A DNA stretch of 64,000 bases from Himantopus leucocephalus (Eukaryota > Chordata > Aves > Charadriiformes > Recurvirostridae). The translations under genes were made by a program, and so were the position numbers. This document shows, piece by piece, positions 1 to 13,219 of the stretch. Under the pieces are notes generated by a model. It saw only the letters and a list, made by a program, of their open reading frames with translations. It ran no database searches and was not told the origin of the DNA. Each line of letters starts with the position of its first letter. Position 1 is the first letter of the stretch. The stretch lies in NCBI GenBank assembly GCA_003993805.1, contig RSEF01000019.1, positions 6,145,599-6,209,598 of the forward strand, written 5' to 3'.

Positions 1-2264
1 AGCTCAGTGGCTGTTCACGTGGCATTTCTCTGACTTTGGGTGCCGAACCCTGTGGAGGGAGATGGCTCCCTGTACTTCATCTGTGCTGTTCCTTCACCCT
101 GCTACCGCCCCTGCCCTGCTGTGGATCCCAGTCCTGCCCAGCATCCTACCGCTGCCTCCCTCCCACCCTCACTGCTCATCTCCATCCCCTGTCCGCAGCT
201 CTCCTCCATGGGGAATACTGGCGAGGTCTCTGTGATGCGTTTCTTTCCCTTCTCCTCCACTCTGACCCCACGCACCTGGCTGTCCCAGCTCCCCGCAAAC
301 ATCCTCTGCGGCGGTGCCTGTCCCCAACACCCCCATGCGCTTGTTCCCCTGCGGTTGCAGGCACTCTCCCTGTTCCTCTCCCCCCGCTGATGCCTGCAGC
401 CTCTGCACCTCCCGCATCCAAGCCAGCATCCAAGCCAAGCCCTCATCGCAGCCCGCGCTGGCGGGGCCCCACCAGTGCTATGTGACCGGGCTCAGGCAGC
501 CGAGCCCAGTTGCCAGCAGGGCACTGGGGGAGGGCTGAGCCTCCCAAGCCCTGTGCATCTCCCATGGGCAGAGCTCGCCTTGGAGGTGGCCCAGAGCAGC
601 CCTATCGCATCCGGTGCTTGTCTCTGCAGCCCGGGCCGGAGGATAAACTATCAGGGCTGTGGGGCAGTGGATCATTCCTCTTATTATTTTCTTCTTTTGC
701 AGATAGGGGTCGTGGAAAGTTCAGTTCCTTTTAACCCTCGCAGCTCTGTTTATTTTCCAGCTGGTAGCACAAACGCAGCGTTTCCCATTACATCACAAAG
801 GGCCTCGGACAGATCCCTCCGAAAAACGTGTTGCAACTGTTTATTTTTTTCCATATTTAAACATTTCTGACAGCCAGACCTGGCTGAGCCAAGCGATGGA
901 GCTTTGTGAATGAACCCAGCTCCTGGTGTCTGTGCGCAGAGGGCTTTGAAGGACCTCTTCTCCTCCAGCGTGCGGGCTGGGGCTGGCTTAGGGACGTGGG
1001 CGACTCTGCGTTACATGTGTGCTGATTACGTGCCGGGCTTTGATTAATGGCTCCTCATTCTGCCTGGCTCCCAGGACGCTCTTGAAAACAAGATGTTTCA
1101 TTTCAGTGTGCTTTCCTGGTACATTGATTCCCGTAAATAACTGAGTGCAGACTCTGTCCACCTGGAGCAGTTCAAAGAGCAGGGGGCCTCCCTCCAGCCC
1201 TGGGCTGACTCGGGCCGCGCTGGTCACTGCTGCACCCCTGGTGATGCTGGTTTCCCTGCGCTTTTCGGTGCTCCAGAGGTGTGGGGTGGAGGAGCAGCCT
1301 TCCTTACCGCCACCAGAAGCAGATCAGCCACAGTTTCCCTTATTCCCTACTTTCGTCCTGGTTTGTGCGCTAAAAAAACCCCTATCTGAGTGCTTTTCAG
1401 AAACAGAAGGAAGAAATGCAGTACGAGGCAGCCTGGTCAGCTGCAGGGCCCCCGTGCTTGTTGCCCGCTTCCTCTGTGCTGCCCCTCTCTGGGGTGCTGG
1501 GCCCTCCCCAGGGTGTGCTCAGCGATGGGGCTGCGTGATGGGGATGCGCAGAGAGTGGTCCAGGGCTGCCGGTGGCCTCGTGTTCACACCCGCCTTCCTG
1601 CACATCACTGCCGTTCCGGGAAGGTGAGACACTGCAAAGGTGGCTTTGCAGGTCACTTGCAAGTGTTGAAACTGTGGCCAGAAGCAAAACACGGCTTAAC
1701 CCCCCATGGCTGGGGTTTCACTAAAAAAACCTCTGTGCTTTAAAGCGTGGCTGCAGCATGCGACTGCAGCAGATAACAGCCGGGCAAAGGAGAGGATGCT
1801 CCGGCCTCGGCTGGAGCCCCCCACGTGCCTCTTTTGTCCCGACAACAGTGCAGGGGGTTGGTCTGTCCTCCTGGCAGGCTTTGAAATTGAGTAATAAGCA
1901 GCGTTTCTCCCATCTGGAACGAGCTGGGTTCCTGCTGGCACCGCACGGGGAAGCTGCTTCCCGCGCATGTGCCAGCTCGGGAGCGGGCAGAGGTGGGCAG
2001 AGCAGCGGGAAGGGCGAGATCCTGGGAGCCGTCCCCATCCAGGGGGACCGGGTGGTCGGTGTCAGCGCTCGCGGGCAAGGGTTACAAGCCCTCCTGGGTT
2101 CGGTGCCAGCGCAGCTGCGCCTGGAGCCCTCCCGATGGGGTAGGTTAGCAGCGGTGGTGGCGTGCCTCGCCTCGCCTCACCTCTCTGGTATTCGCTGCAG
2201 CATTGCAGGCAACTCCCAACGCATTCCAGCCCCGAATTGCTCACGTCTCTCCTCGTTCTCCCAG
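1..2264 (+). other. SMG6 intron (partial), no gene seen
   Basis: This is the 3' end of the SMG6 intron that precedes the first exon in view. I translated the open frames on both strands and recognised no protein. The acceptor is a pyrimidine run ending in CCAG at 2261-2264. No repeat or RNA gene was recognised. Confidence 0.7.
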
Positions 2265-2466
2265 GGTCTCAGTAGATGTGTGGGCGACGCTGGCTGACTT
2301 CTGTAACATACTGACCACAGTGAATCAGTCGGAGGTGCCCTTGTACAAGGACCCAGATGACGACCTTGCCCTGCTTAGCCTGGAAGAGGATCGGCTGCTC
2401 TCGGGCTTCGTTCCCCTGCTGGTCGCCCCCCAGGAGCCCTGCTACGTGGAGAGGACCTCGGACAAG
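2265..2466 (+). CDS. SMG6: SMG6 exon a: end of helical C-terminal region
   Basis: This 202-nt exon begins with one base that completes a codon split by the upstream intron, and it ends in phase 0. It encodes 67 residues starting VSVDVWATLADFCNIL and ending CYVERTSDK. It includes SEVPLYKDPDDDLALL and EEDRLLSGFVPLL, both almost identical to human SMG6. This is the part of the helical domain that precedes the linker to the PIN nuclease. The acceptor is TTCTCCCAG|G and the donor is AAG|GTCAGC. The next exon is 32 kb away, yet its first residues (VIAADCKRV) continue the human order exactly, so no exon is missing between them. Confidence 0.96.
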
Positions 2467-3754
2467 GTCAGCAGTAGGCCAAACATCCCCCCTCGATTCC
2501 TCCAGACTTTTATTCTTGGGAAGTTTTCTGTGCAAACGGAACACGATTAAGTCATTGAGAAGGGTGTTAAGGGAAAATATCGACCTTTCAGCCGCTGACA
2601 TCCAGCTCTGTGTCATGAAAACCCCTCTCGACTTCCTCTGGTGTGTGTGTGCTCGCTGGCATGTTGTATATACGATCATTTCCTCACTTGTTTAAATAGT
2701 GCAGCTTGTGTTGGCAGTGCTCTCAGTGCACTCCAAATGGTTTGCATCATGCTTAAAGCACCCTCCCCCTCCCCCCGGCCACAAAACTCTGCCTTAGGAA
2801 GGCAGCCAGGACTTTTTTCCTTCTCTAAAGAGGAGAGTGATAAATAGGTGACTAGAGAGAAGCAGACACCATGTGTTAACGTACAAAAGGCTTTTAGGAA
2901 TATGAAGCATTCCCCACTGCCTGCTCTCTATTTTCCTTTCTTTGCTCTAGGAGCCCATTCTAGCCTGAACTTTCCTTTGGCTGTTTGTTTTTAGAATAAT
3001 GAAATCAGTTCCCTTGTTGATGTGGGGTTTTGGGTCTGCTCCCTGCCACCACCTGGCCAGAAGGGACCTGGGGGCTGCACTTGGATAACGTGTCAGAACC
3101 TGATGGGGGATGGAAGAGGCACAATGGCATTTGTTTTGCACGCCCTTGGAGGCACGGCAGGATAAGAGTGGCTCTCAGCAGTTTCCTGCTTGGAGGCAGA
3201 ATCACAGCACCAGAAACGCTGCTCATCTGGGAAGCCGCGGCGTTGCCTCCCCGAGCGGTTGGTGCTACGAGAGGAGAAGTGGAGATGCAGGGGCTGGTTT
3301 CTGTGGAGAGCCTGCATGTGATGGTGGCAATGTGCCTTCCCATGTGCCACTTCTTCTTGACGTTTTCCTGAAATGACGGTGAGAAATTTAGGACCTTTTC
3401 CACAGAGGGACCAAGAGGTGTGAATTTCTGTTTCACTTCTCTGTCTGCCCGGCCTTCGTAGCAGAGGAGCGCAGGGTCCCAGTAAAACTGAAGGCTCTCC
3501 CGGTTTGGGGACGCACCTTAGTCCAGGAATTCGCTGTGGAAAAACAGATTTTGAAGGGGTTAAAATAACAAGCGTGTGGTTGCCGTTGCTGCCCTAAGGT
3601 AGCCTGTTTGCCCAGTGTGTGCTGTGGCCTCACAGGGCTTCTGCTGGGGACGGTCCCCGTGCCCCACTCTCTGCGCAGGGACCCTTTCCCCAGCAGCCGC
3701 AAACCAGAGCCCCAGCAGGCAGGTGAGGTGGCTGAGCAGCTCGGTCTGGTGCCC

Positions 3755-3794
3755 CGTAACTTGTGGGAGGGGGTCGTAACTTGTGGGAGGGGGT
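3755..3794. repeat. Perfect 2 x 20-bp tandem duplication
   Basis: The 20-bp unit CGTAACTTGTGGGAGGGGGT occurs twice head to tail with no mismatch. It looks like a recent local slippage duplication in the intron, and no function is implied. Confidence 0.9.
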
Positions 3795-4150
3795 CGGTAT
3801 TCCCTGAACTCGGCCTCTTCGAACCACACACCAGTTTATTCGGAGTGCCATCTACCTGCCCTGCCAGGCACTTGCGCTCACGTGTGTAAAAGAAGAGACG
3901 TGTCTTTGTCCTGTAGCTATATCGGAGCTTCCGAGCTGAGTTTTCTCACTGTCCTGGCTCCCTTTGGTTCTGGTGCTTCATAACCAAACCGTACAACACC
4001 TCTGGCAGGAGTTAGTGCCCTTCGCAGCGCAGCAGAAGCCACCCAAACATGCAGGAGTATCAGGCACGGTGGCACCCGCTCAGCTCTGCTCAAGAGGCAT
4101 CACAGATCCCAGAGAGAAGGAGCCAAGCCCGGCTGTGTCTATCCCCCCCT

Positions 4151-4173
4151 TTCTTTCTTTTTTTTTTTTTTTT
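4151..4173. repeat. Poly(T) tract
   Basis: A TTCTTTC lead is followed by a run of 16 T (4158-4173). It is a simple homopolymer in the SMG6 intron. Confidence 0.9.
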
Positions 4174-4439
4174 CCTGCTTCTGTGGGTCTTGTTTGGTTC
4201 GAAAGTAGCTGTCTTTGGAACCGTGATCCCTGCCAGCAGGCTGGGGTGTTCGCTTGTGTTTGTGCAGGTCTGAGCCCCTGTTGTGTGCCAGTTGTGTTGT
4301 GCCGTCTTCTGCTCTGTGCCTTACGCACCAAACACATCACACGCAGGCAGACGGAGGAACCCACCGGTACCAGCACTACCCTGGACACACCGAGCAGAAG
4401 CAGCGGGTTCTGCGAGGTCTCTTCTCAATCCAGTACTGA

Positions 4440-4945
4440 CCAGTGTTTTCGTTAATGGTCAGACTGGTGAAATGGCAGGTGTATGTATTCACTTTGCGGA
4501 GGACACCCAAGAGGGTGAAGGGGAGACCAGTGAGACAGAGCAGAGATCTCAAAATCCTGACTTCCAAGAAAGGACTGGAAGAGCTGGGGCTTTTTGGGCT
4601 AGGGGAAGTTCGGGGAAAAAGCTGTTGCAGAGAGAAGGAGAACAAGCTGTCCTCCAACTCCACGCTGAAAAGCACAGGAAGGAATGGGCATAAATTGCAG
4701 CAAAATAGATTAAGACTAGACTTTAGGAAAGGCTTCATACCTTTGGGTAGTTAAGCCCTTGAAAGCTGCCTCCTTAGCGATTCTGCAGAATCTCTTCAGC
4801 CTTGGAGATTTTTAAAAGCAGGCTGAGTGGCGCTCTCAGGTACAACTTGGGTGGAGGTGAACTGCCTTGGAAAAGGAGGCAAAGTGACCTCTGTGGATGC
4901 TCCTACCCCATTTTCTGTGATTCGGTGAAGCTATAGAAAGGGACT
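4440..4945 (+). mobile_element. Degenerate CR1 LINE 3' end
   Basis: The order of motifs matches the 3' tail of avian CR1: AAGAGCTGGGGCTTTTTGG near 4577, GGAATGGGCATAAATTGCAG near 4680, then AGATTAAGACTAGACTTTAGG. Next come GAGATTTTTAAAAGCAGGCT near 4806 and a terminal CCATTTTCTGTGATTCGGTG near 4909. It is diverged and in sense orientation relative to SMG6. CR1 is the dominant bird LINE and inserts as 5'-truncated copies. Boundaries are approximate and the subfamily was not determined. Confidence 0.82.
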
Positions 4946-7900
4946 GGAGTGGTAGCTGCATCATTACAGTCAAATGACTACCTTGTTCCACAAATGTTCT
5001 TCTTCTGCGGTATTAATAAAGTGAATTATTTGACTCTCCAGAAGTGGGGTGTTGTAGAAGGCAGTGCAGGCCAAGCCAGGAAGGTATGACTGAGAGGCGT
5101 GAACCCATGTGCCTTTCACGAATGACTGTGAGCAAGATTCAAAAAGGCACTTCCCTGCAAAGAAACCCCCAATCCAACATCACTGGGGGATCCTTGTGTG
5201 CGGTCCCCTGTCCACCATCTGTTCCCTGCCCTCCTTTTAGCGTGCAGAGCCCAGATGAATCTGACTCCTCAGCAGATGCTTCTCTGGGCTGTTTGCAGTG
5301 GAAGGGTGCCGTGTCCATGCTGAGCATGGTGGCACAAGCCTCAGGTGTCCCTGAGCCTCAGTCAGGCGATGGCAGCAGGCTCTGTCTGGCATGTACCGCA
5401 CCCAGCCGCGTTGCAGGAACGTTCCCGTTTGCCTGCTCTTTGTTGGTTGCCGATTGACTGAGCTGCGAGCGGGTGAGGAATGGTTTTTCCGTGCAGCAAG
5501 AGCTCTTTCTAGTACTGATTTTTCAGTGTTCTTTAGCAGGAGTTATTTTTCTGCACCCAGTTTGTTTGACGTTCTCAGTCTTGGCCCAGTTTTCAGCCCA
5601 AGTTCCCGACAGCTCTTTGCTGGAGAGACAAAGAAAATGTACTGCTGCTTATATGGCACCTTGGGAATGTCTTGTGGGCTGGGAGGAGGGTTCTGGTATG
5701 CCAAAGTGGCTCTGGGAAGCTCGCTGTAGTACCTTCCCTATCACTTGCATGGCTGGGAAGAGGCGATTGGCTTTTTAGTGCAAGGGTAATATCTCACCTT
5801 ACTTGCTGATGCTCCAAATCCTTACCCCGTGCTTTTGCACCGTAGTTTTTTAATGAGTTTCTAAAATTTTGGAGGAAAGGAATCCGTCAAAAGGCAAGAC
5901 CGGAGAGTATTGGGCTTAAAAGTGGCGTTAGGTTATTGGCTCCACCAAGAGGATGGTTGTTTTGTAAGCTATATAGGACAAACACTGTGCTTCCCACTTC
6001 TTTTTGTTCTCCACGTCCCATTTAGCAGATGGGAGTGCAGTATTCAGCCAGAGTTTCTCGGCAAGTTTTTGAGCATTTGGCCTGGCTCTTATTTTGAGTG
6101 AAAATGTTCTGACTCGGTTCGTTGCCATGAAGCTGTGCATTCGGATTCCTGCTGGAGCCAGTGTGACACTTAGAGCTTCCCATCGTCTCTTGCACTGTCA
6201 TTGAAGCTGTAACCAACAAAAGCTGGCTCCAGGGAGAGCATAACTTGGTGATGTTTTCCTGGGCGTATGTTGGGCAGATATCCATTGCAGCTTGTGTGAT
6301 GGAACACCATCGAACGTACCAGTCAACAGCAAACTATGCAGCCTGGTGCCTGAGCTGTCAGACTGTGTCTGCAGCATTTGCAGCCGAAGGAGACGCTGCC
6401 AGGACCTCGCTTGCCCAGCGTTGTACCCGAGGCAAGAGCAGGGAGCAGCAGCATGGCTGAGTTAAGGTGCGGAAAGAAGGAAGGTAACAAATGTGGATTC
6501 ATCAGGCGGCGTGTGGTGCTGCTGGGGGGGGGGACTCGTAATGGAAAACACTTGGGTCGTGTTGAGGTTAAAGCAAGTCTAGTGATGGTGCATCTGAGCT
6601 GCGCGTGGATCTGTTCTTGTGCAGCCTTGGGAACCTGGGACGTGTCCTGGTTTCCTAAGCTCTTGCTGAACCCTGTTGTCTCGGGAGCATCCTGCTCTGC
6701 AGTGGCCCCGTGGAGCTGGTGGCAGGGCTGGCAGAGGGCTGCCGATGGCCCAGCATGGAGCAGAGCAGGGAGGTCCTTCTCTGTGCAGGCACATGGCATC
6801 ACTGATGGCTCGTATCCCTTCAAGCTCTGCACCGACACGAGGTGTGCGTCACCCAAGCCCGTGTCTGCACTCTGCGCTTTGCCACATGCCCCAGCCGGGG
6901 AGATGTGGAGGAGAAAGTGTTAATGTCCCTTCCCACAATAAACCTCTCTGCATGGGGGGTCCTGAAACCTGAGCCTCTCTCTCCTCCCCCAGCCCTGACA
7001 CACGTTAATAAAAGGTTTTTAAACGCCAATAAAAAGGCAGCAGCCCCAGCTCACCAGGTCCGGGGCCCAGGGTCCTTGGGAAGGCACTTCACAAATGTGT
7101 TTTTTGCATTTTCAGACTTTTGGCTGGTGAATAAGATTGAGGAGAAATACTCCTTCCCCTGATAACAATACAGTGAGACGCAGGATCAGCAGTGTGTGGA
7201 TTAAAACCAGACGGTGCATGATTAATACATATGCTTATAGGGCTAGTCACTGTGGTTCCCTCCTCTGAAACAGAAAGGCACTTTTTTTCCCCTCATGTGC
7301 ATGCTCATGTGTGGAGTGGACTGTCTCAGATACTCACCACTCAGCTAGTCTCAACCGTGCCTCGCCTCACCAGGCAAATGAAAGCCCTAAAAATGCGAGG
7401 CTCTGAAAAATAACTAGTGATATTTTACTGCCCCAGACCTACGAACGGGGCACTGCGTGGCTCCTCCAGCTCCAGGGTGGCCAGTTAGCTTCCCGCGCTC
7501 GGTGCCCTTCTTGTTTCACAAGTACTTGCTTCCTGCTATTTTCACTTCTCACATGTCTGTGCAGATAGCCTAAAATCCAAGCTTTGTTCTCCTTAGAAAA
7601 CGCAAATCTCTTTCCTCTGTACTGTCCAGCCCAGGTGGACACTTCAAGTTTGACCCTCTCTCTAGTTGCCCCAACATGCTGTAGGTTTGCAGAGCTAGTA
7701 GCCTGCGAGTTAGCTGTTCAGGAGCCTTTCATAGCAGGCTTGGGCTAAAATTAGTCCTGTCTCGATATTCACTTCACTTATTTACGGTATTTCAGTCTTA
7801 AGACTTGCCGATATCTCTTGGCAACGTGTAGGCACGTCTGATCCTTCTTGGAAAGGCAGCCCCAGGTTTAAAAGCCCAGGAGGAATAGCTGGGAGAGTCA

Positions 7901-9107
7901 CCGGGCTCTGTCATGCTTCTAAGCACTGGGCGTTTTGTCCTTTCCGAGACCTAATGACTCCCGGGATGCCAGGGATGAAGTCCCCATTAGAGTGGCCACA
8001 CTACAGTGATTTTGGGAGGACTTCTTGCAAGGCATCAGAGGAAGGGGTAGCAAGACCAGGACTGTGAGAGCACAAACTCTTTGTAAGCAGAGAGAAAACC
8101 CCAGTGAGCAAGTGTAACTGTTTTCTCAGCATCCTTTCCATATTCCCATTCCATAGCCTTTGAGCATCTCCCTCCAGCTGGCAGGCAAATGCACTCAGCC
8201 CATGAGAGCAAGAGCTTCCAGCTTGGAGTTTGGTCCAGAGAGGAAAAGGGAAACTGTGAGCAGAGATCGGAGCCCCAAGTAGGAGAGTCCAAGGAGGAGT
8301 CATCCTTGAAAAACTCCTTCCATTCCTGCCTGCCTCGGTTTCCAAACAAGCAGTGAAAGATCCCTGCCACAGGCAGCCCTGCTCGGAGCGGGGACTTGGC
8401 AGGAGCTGGCAGCCCCGAGGCGACGGAGTTAGAAATGTTTACATTTTCTGACCAGTATCTGAACTCCATCCCAGCCTCGACCTTCCCTTTCATGTGGTGC
8501 CTTTGGATAGTAAAAAGTAATTAGGCTAAATTATGGGCCATGTTGGAAGATGATGTCATTGGGTGATGGAGGAGAGGCTGGACTTTATGCCACCGTGAAG
8601 GTAACGCACAGAATATCACCTGCTTTGAGCTCCTCATCCATCCTTGGCATTTCCTTGAACCACAAGTGCCAGGGACCGTGTGGACACCACAGGAGCCTCT
8701 CTCTGCCTTTGCCGGGTGGCATCAGCACAGTGGGAAGTGTCAAGCCGAGTGTGTGTCCCCAGGTCTGGGTGGCAGAGGAGGGGACGCTGGTGTCTGTTGT
8801 GCTGTTCTAAACATACCTTCACCGAAATGGGCGTGAGTGCTGTCCTGGTGACTGCTGCTGCGTCTCAGAGGGCTGTGCGGGGCATCTTCCAGGGAGGTCT
8901 TCTGTTCATTTATCATTTGGTCTCGGTTTTTAATCACTCTTTAAGCTAAGAGAGTTTTGAACATATTCTTAAAACTGCCTTTCTCCAGCTGAAGGTAAAG
9001 GGAACTCGTGGCAAACAAGCACTAGCGCTGCACGAGGACACTGAATACAGCCCTGGAGAAATCCGCAATGTGGAATAATAGTTCAGNCATCCATTGCAAC
9101 CCATATT

Positions 9108-9127
9108 AAAAAAAAAAAAAAAAAAAA
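9108..9127. repeat. Poly(A) tract
   Basis: A run of 20 A follows CCATATT, and a single unresolved base (N) lies at 9087. I do not recognise a retroelement body immediately 5', so this is recorded only as a homopolymer. Confidence 0.9.
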
Positions 9128-10414
9128 GCTGTAATAAATCTAGCGAGTGGAATCTGAGGGAAATGATCCCATCTGGAAAACTCCAGCGCTGGTGCTGCTG
9201 AAGGCTTAAGGAGCGATGCAGATCGCAAAAAGAAAACCCTGCAGTCTGAGGATGACAGGCTTCTTAATTGATGTCCATTGCAACTGGTACTCTGCCAGTT
9301 TATGTTGGCCACCTTCCAGCGTGCTGTAATTTTTGGGGCCAGGTGTGAAGCGTTTCTGTTCCATCTTGTTCCCAAGCACCTACAGAAGCCTCACACATCT
9401 CACTTGAGGCTGCAGCCCTGTAGGAAACAGCTGTACAGGTATAGGTGAAAGGAAATGTCACAGCTGGGCTCGGAGTACTCCCCCGTGCCTTGCCTAGGGC
9501 TCTCTTTGGGGGGGCCGCTCTCCCCTTCCCGCGCCGGGTTTGGGGAGGTGGCCACTGTCGCAGGCACACCTGCCTGTCTGTCAGCAAGGTGCTTTGAACA
9601 TCAGGGAGCTTCTGGGAAGAATGTACAGGTCAGAAACCCCCTCTTCAAAGAGGAGCCCACGGTGATGTGCGTCAGTCCTGGAAGCGGGGAACCCAGCCCG
9701 GGAGAGCCCCGGATGCTGGCAAGCCGGGGGAGCTGTGGCCATCTCCTCTGGTCTCTTCTCTCTCAGGAAACCACAGGGAAATTCCCAAGGGAACAAGAGC
9801 AGGTCTTGTAGAAGCCGCCCAGCCTTGATTTTGGAAGGCTGAGAGCCCATCGTGATCTGTAGCAAAGTGTTGCAGGAGCCAATTTCAATTGCTGTTAAAA
9901 ATGCACGTTATTTCTGGTTGAAATTTGGTTTGTTTTGATTTCCACTAATTGAATTTTGCTGTAGGTTGGGAAGCCCTCCGTTGTTGCTCTGACCCCGATA
10001 AGTAACTGTGTCCCAAGTCCCCCCATCCCCATCCTCTTTCGATAAGCTGAATGGAGGGAGTGAGAGATGTGACGGTCTCTTGGGCACGGTTTGGATCCCC
10101 TGAGCCGTTCTCATGGCGCTTCTGAGCTCTGGCTGTCCGGGCTCCGTGTGTTGCTCTGCGAGCTGCTACACCAGCTGGTAAGGAGATGGCCGCCGTGCTC
10201 TGCTGCTCTCCTCCATACCCGCCAGACCCTTCCAGTGTCCTGCAGCCTTTGCGCCTAGAGGCATAACTTTGCATTTAGCTGTATTAAACAGCGTGTTGTT
10301 TGCTCGGGAGTAGGTGACTGGGCAATTTGGAGTTTTTTCTCTGTTGGTGAATTGCTCTTTTCAAAGGTGGGGAGGGTAGGAGACGGTGTCTAATCTGCAG
10401 GCTTTATCAGTAAA

Positions 10415-10590
10415 GGTTTTCTTTGTCCAGGTCACTGAACCTATTGTTAAACAGCATAAGCCCAAGCAAGCTTCCCCGCAGCCCCGCCAGGACTGCCCTC
10501 CTGTTTACGCTGACATTTTAAGACCTCTGTTGACCAGATTTTAATCCAGTCCGTATCCTGTGCACTGCAGTCTCTGGGGCATACTAGCTT
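10415..10590. repeat. Possible ancient interspersed repeat fragment
   Basis: The stretch containing CCAGGTCACTGAACC, TTGTTAAACAGCATAAGCCC and GACCAGATTTTAATCCA resembles, from memory, a recurrent degenerate interspersed sequence of bird and reptile genomes, perhaps from CR1/L3-type LINE coding sequence. The resemblance is partial. Orientation and boundaries are uncertain. Confidence 0.35.
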
Positions 10591-12944
10591 TTCACGTCCT
10601 CTCGTCCCAGCCGTGCAGAGTGCTCAGGCTGAGGACAACTGCCTGCCTGGTGGTGACGCACAGCCGTGGCACGGAGCTGCAGAAATGGTGCTGAAGGCAG
10701 CAGGAGTTCAAAGCTGCGTGGTTACTTTGCCACAGGCAAGCGTTGACAGATCCCATAGCCCTGGCCAGGCGGGCACGACGGCCAGGAGGAGCGGATCTAA
10801 CAGTAACCTCCAGCCAGCACCCTTCTGCAGAGCTGGGGTCCCGCTGCTTTGCCTCTGTCCTGAAGCTGAGAGCTGGTGTGTGAGAACTGCAGTCTCACTA
10901 CGAGGTGAGGAACCACCTGCCAACGTGTTAAGATCCAGTTACACATGTTCTCTTAATGCGCCTGTTAGCGAGCGCGAGAGTGGCTTTGTGGTCTGGACAT
11001 GGCTTGCAGGGAAGTACGAGGTGCTGCCTTCCAGGCAGCCCCATCTCTTGGGGGAGGGAAGCGGGAAGGGAAGAACCAGCAGTTGGTGGAAACAACCTTC
11101 CCTACCGCTGAGATGCCTCTTTCCTGGCACCTGGAGGGAGTGAGGAACACCCCGGTGCATGGGGAAGTCGTGGGGAATTTGCTTAAGCGGCTCGTGACGT
11201 TTCCATCCCTTCCTCCCCTGCCTTCTCCCAGCCTTGGATCCACCTCTGCCTCTCCTCCAGGCTCGTCTTGGACAGGGCGCTTCAGCCACTGCGTCAGCTC
11301 CAAGTGAATCAGGCAGCCTGGGCGTGAGCCGTGCACGTGTACCAGCACGTGGGTGGTTCCTCAGCCAGAGCTGCACAGTTTGGCTCTGGTGTCAGCAAAA
11401 GGCTCTTTTCAAGTGTTTTCTGGAAGCGCGATGTGATCATCAGCTCAAGGCAGAGACTGACAGGATAAATCAGCCTTGTCCCATGCCTGGTTCCAGGCGG
11501 CATTGGATGTTTTCATGCGGATCAGATGACGCTTGTGGACGAACATCTTCGCTTCTGTCATCGTCAGGCCAGGTTTATGTAATGAGACGGAAAACTTATT
11601 TGTGTTCAGTCCTTTTGTCCTAAAAGCTGCTTCCAGAGGTTCGGCACGGACTCTTGGGAAACGGGAAATGTCCTATTCAAAAAACTCGCTGACCACGTGT
11701 TCCCGGAGTCGGCATCAGTGGAGTGACCCAGGAAAGGAGAGTCAAACCAAGAAGCCTCCTGTTCTGCGGTTCCTCGGCGTACGCTGCACGCAGCCATCGT
11801 TTCCCTTGGGGTTTTTCAGCAGGTAATGGCCTTGCTTCTGCCCCACCGGCACCGTAATGGCACAAAACCTGCCAGGTCTTGGCAGGACATCAGGCCCAGG
11901 TAGTGCATGGCTCTGGCTATAAAAGAGGTATTCACCATGAGTTTAGAATACTCAGAATGACATATTGGAGTCCAGACCTCGTGGAATTTGCTGATTAGTC
12001 TGTAAGTATATTGAAAGGCCTCATTAAAACACCATTAACGCTGGATCCCCTCCCAATGAGCCATCTCTTATTGCTACCTAGAGAAACCTTGAGGAAATGG
12101 AAACACTGCTCTGGCTGGCTGAGAAGGTCCCTGGGCATGAAGTGTGGCCTCACCTCGGACAATCTTTGTGGTGCTCAAGCCTTAATGTGGCGCTTCTGAT
12201 CGTGCAGGAGGGCCCTGGGACTCAGGGTTGCCTCTTTGCCTCATGCTTTTCCTGCTGGATCCACTGCCACCACTCAGACTCTGCACTCCGGTTCTAAACT
12301 CAGTCCTGGGTCTCACTTTTCATCTCTGACCCTGCCTTAGCTTCGGGGGCGACCCTGGTTCACAGCACTACTTCTATTTTGTCTTTGACCAAGTGAAATG
12401 CTTAAAACATCCCTGCTGAAGACGACGACGGCTGAGGTATCCACCAACGCAGCTATTGGAAGGACCTCAGGAAACCTGAAAAAAGACCCAATTAATAACT
12501 CCTCATTGTTATCCTGAATAAGAAAGATCCGCATCCTGGGAAGCTTGCCAGAGAAGTGGACTGGGTGGAATGCAGGGAGTGGTCAGCCCAAATAACAGAT
12601 GGGGATCTACTCTGTCTCTACGGGAGACGGAAGGTGACCTCTGTCATTGAGCTTGGAGTCTGCTCCCTACGTTTCTGCTCCCAGCCGGACCTTGTGTTAT
12701 TTTTGTGGATGCCGAATCCGTCTGCCGGCGCTGGGCTGAGTCTGGGCGAGGATGGAGAGCCCAGCTCCTGTGGCAGGCTGGAGCTGTAACCCTCGGTGTC
12801 CTCGTGCTGTCACATCCCAAATGTCAAAGAGAAGACACCACCATGGTCTTATTTAGTGTTTTCTTTTCTCGCCGTCATTGAAGTCAAAGCACTTCCCAGG
12901 CATTAATGAACGTATCTCCACAACACGTTATGGCAGAAGGAAAA

Positions 12945-13105
12945 GCAATTTCCTCGTTAGAGATTGGCAACAGAGGTACGCGAGGCTGAGGGACTGACCC
13001 GGGTCCCACAGGAAGCCTTAGCTTCAGGATGAGAACAAACCCCTGATACCCAGGATTTCAGGCCAGTGCCTCAGCCCCAGGCCACCTGCCTCCCTTAGGA
13101 AAACG
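12945..13105 (-). mobile_element. MIR/CORE-SINE-like ancient SINE remnant
   Basis: Read on the + strand, the segment follows the complement of a MIR-type SINE. It has GAGGCTGAGGGACTGACCC, then GGGTCCCACAGGAAGCC, then ATACCCAGGATTTCAGGCCA and GCCTCAGCCCCAGGCCACC. The matching consensus blocks are the GAGGCACAGAG / CAAGGTCACACAGG / GAACCCAGGT / CCACTAGGCCACC series. The order and spacing of four blocks make chance unlikely. Such SINEs date from early amniotes and are scarce in birds. Confidence 0.55.
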
Positions 13106-13219
13106 AGGAGGGATTAAGTGAAGGTTCACTGGGAAGCGTTAAAATTCTTCCTAAACATAGGCCTTGCATGAGCAACGTTACTGCTGCTGGCCTAACTCTG
13201 TCTGTGGTGGGACACTAAA

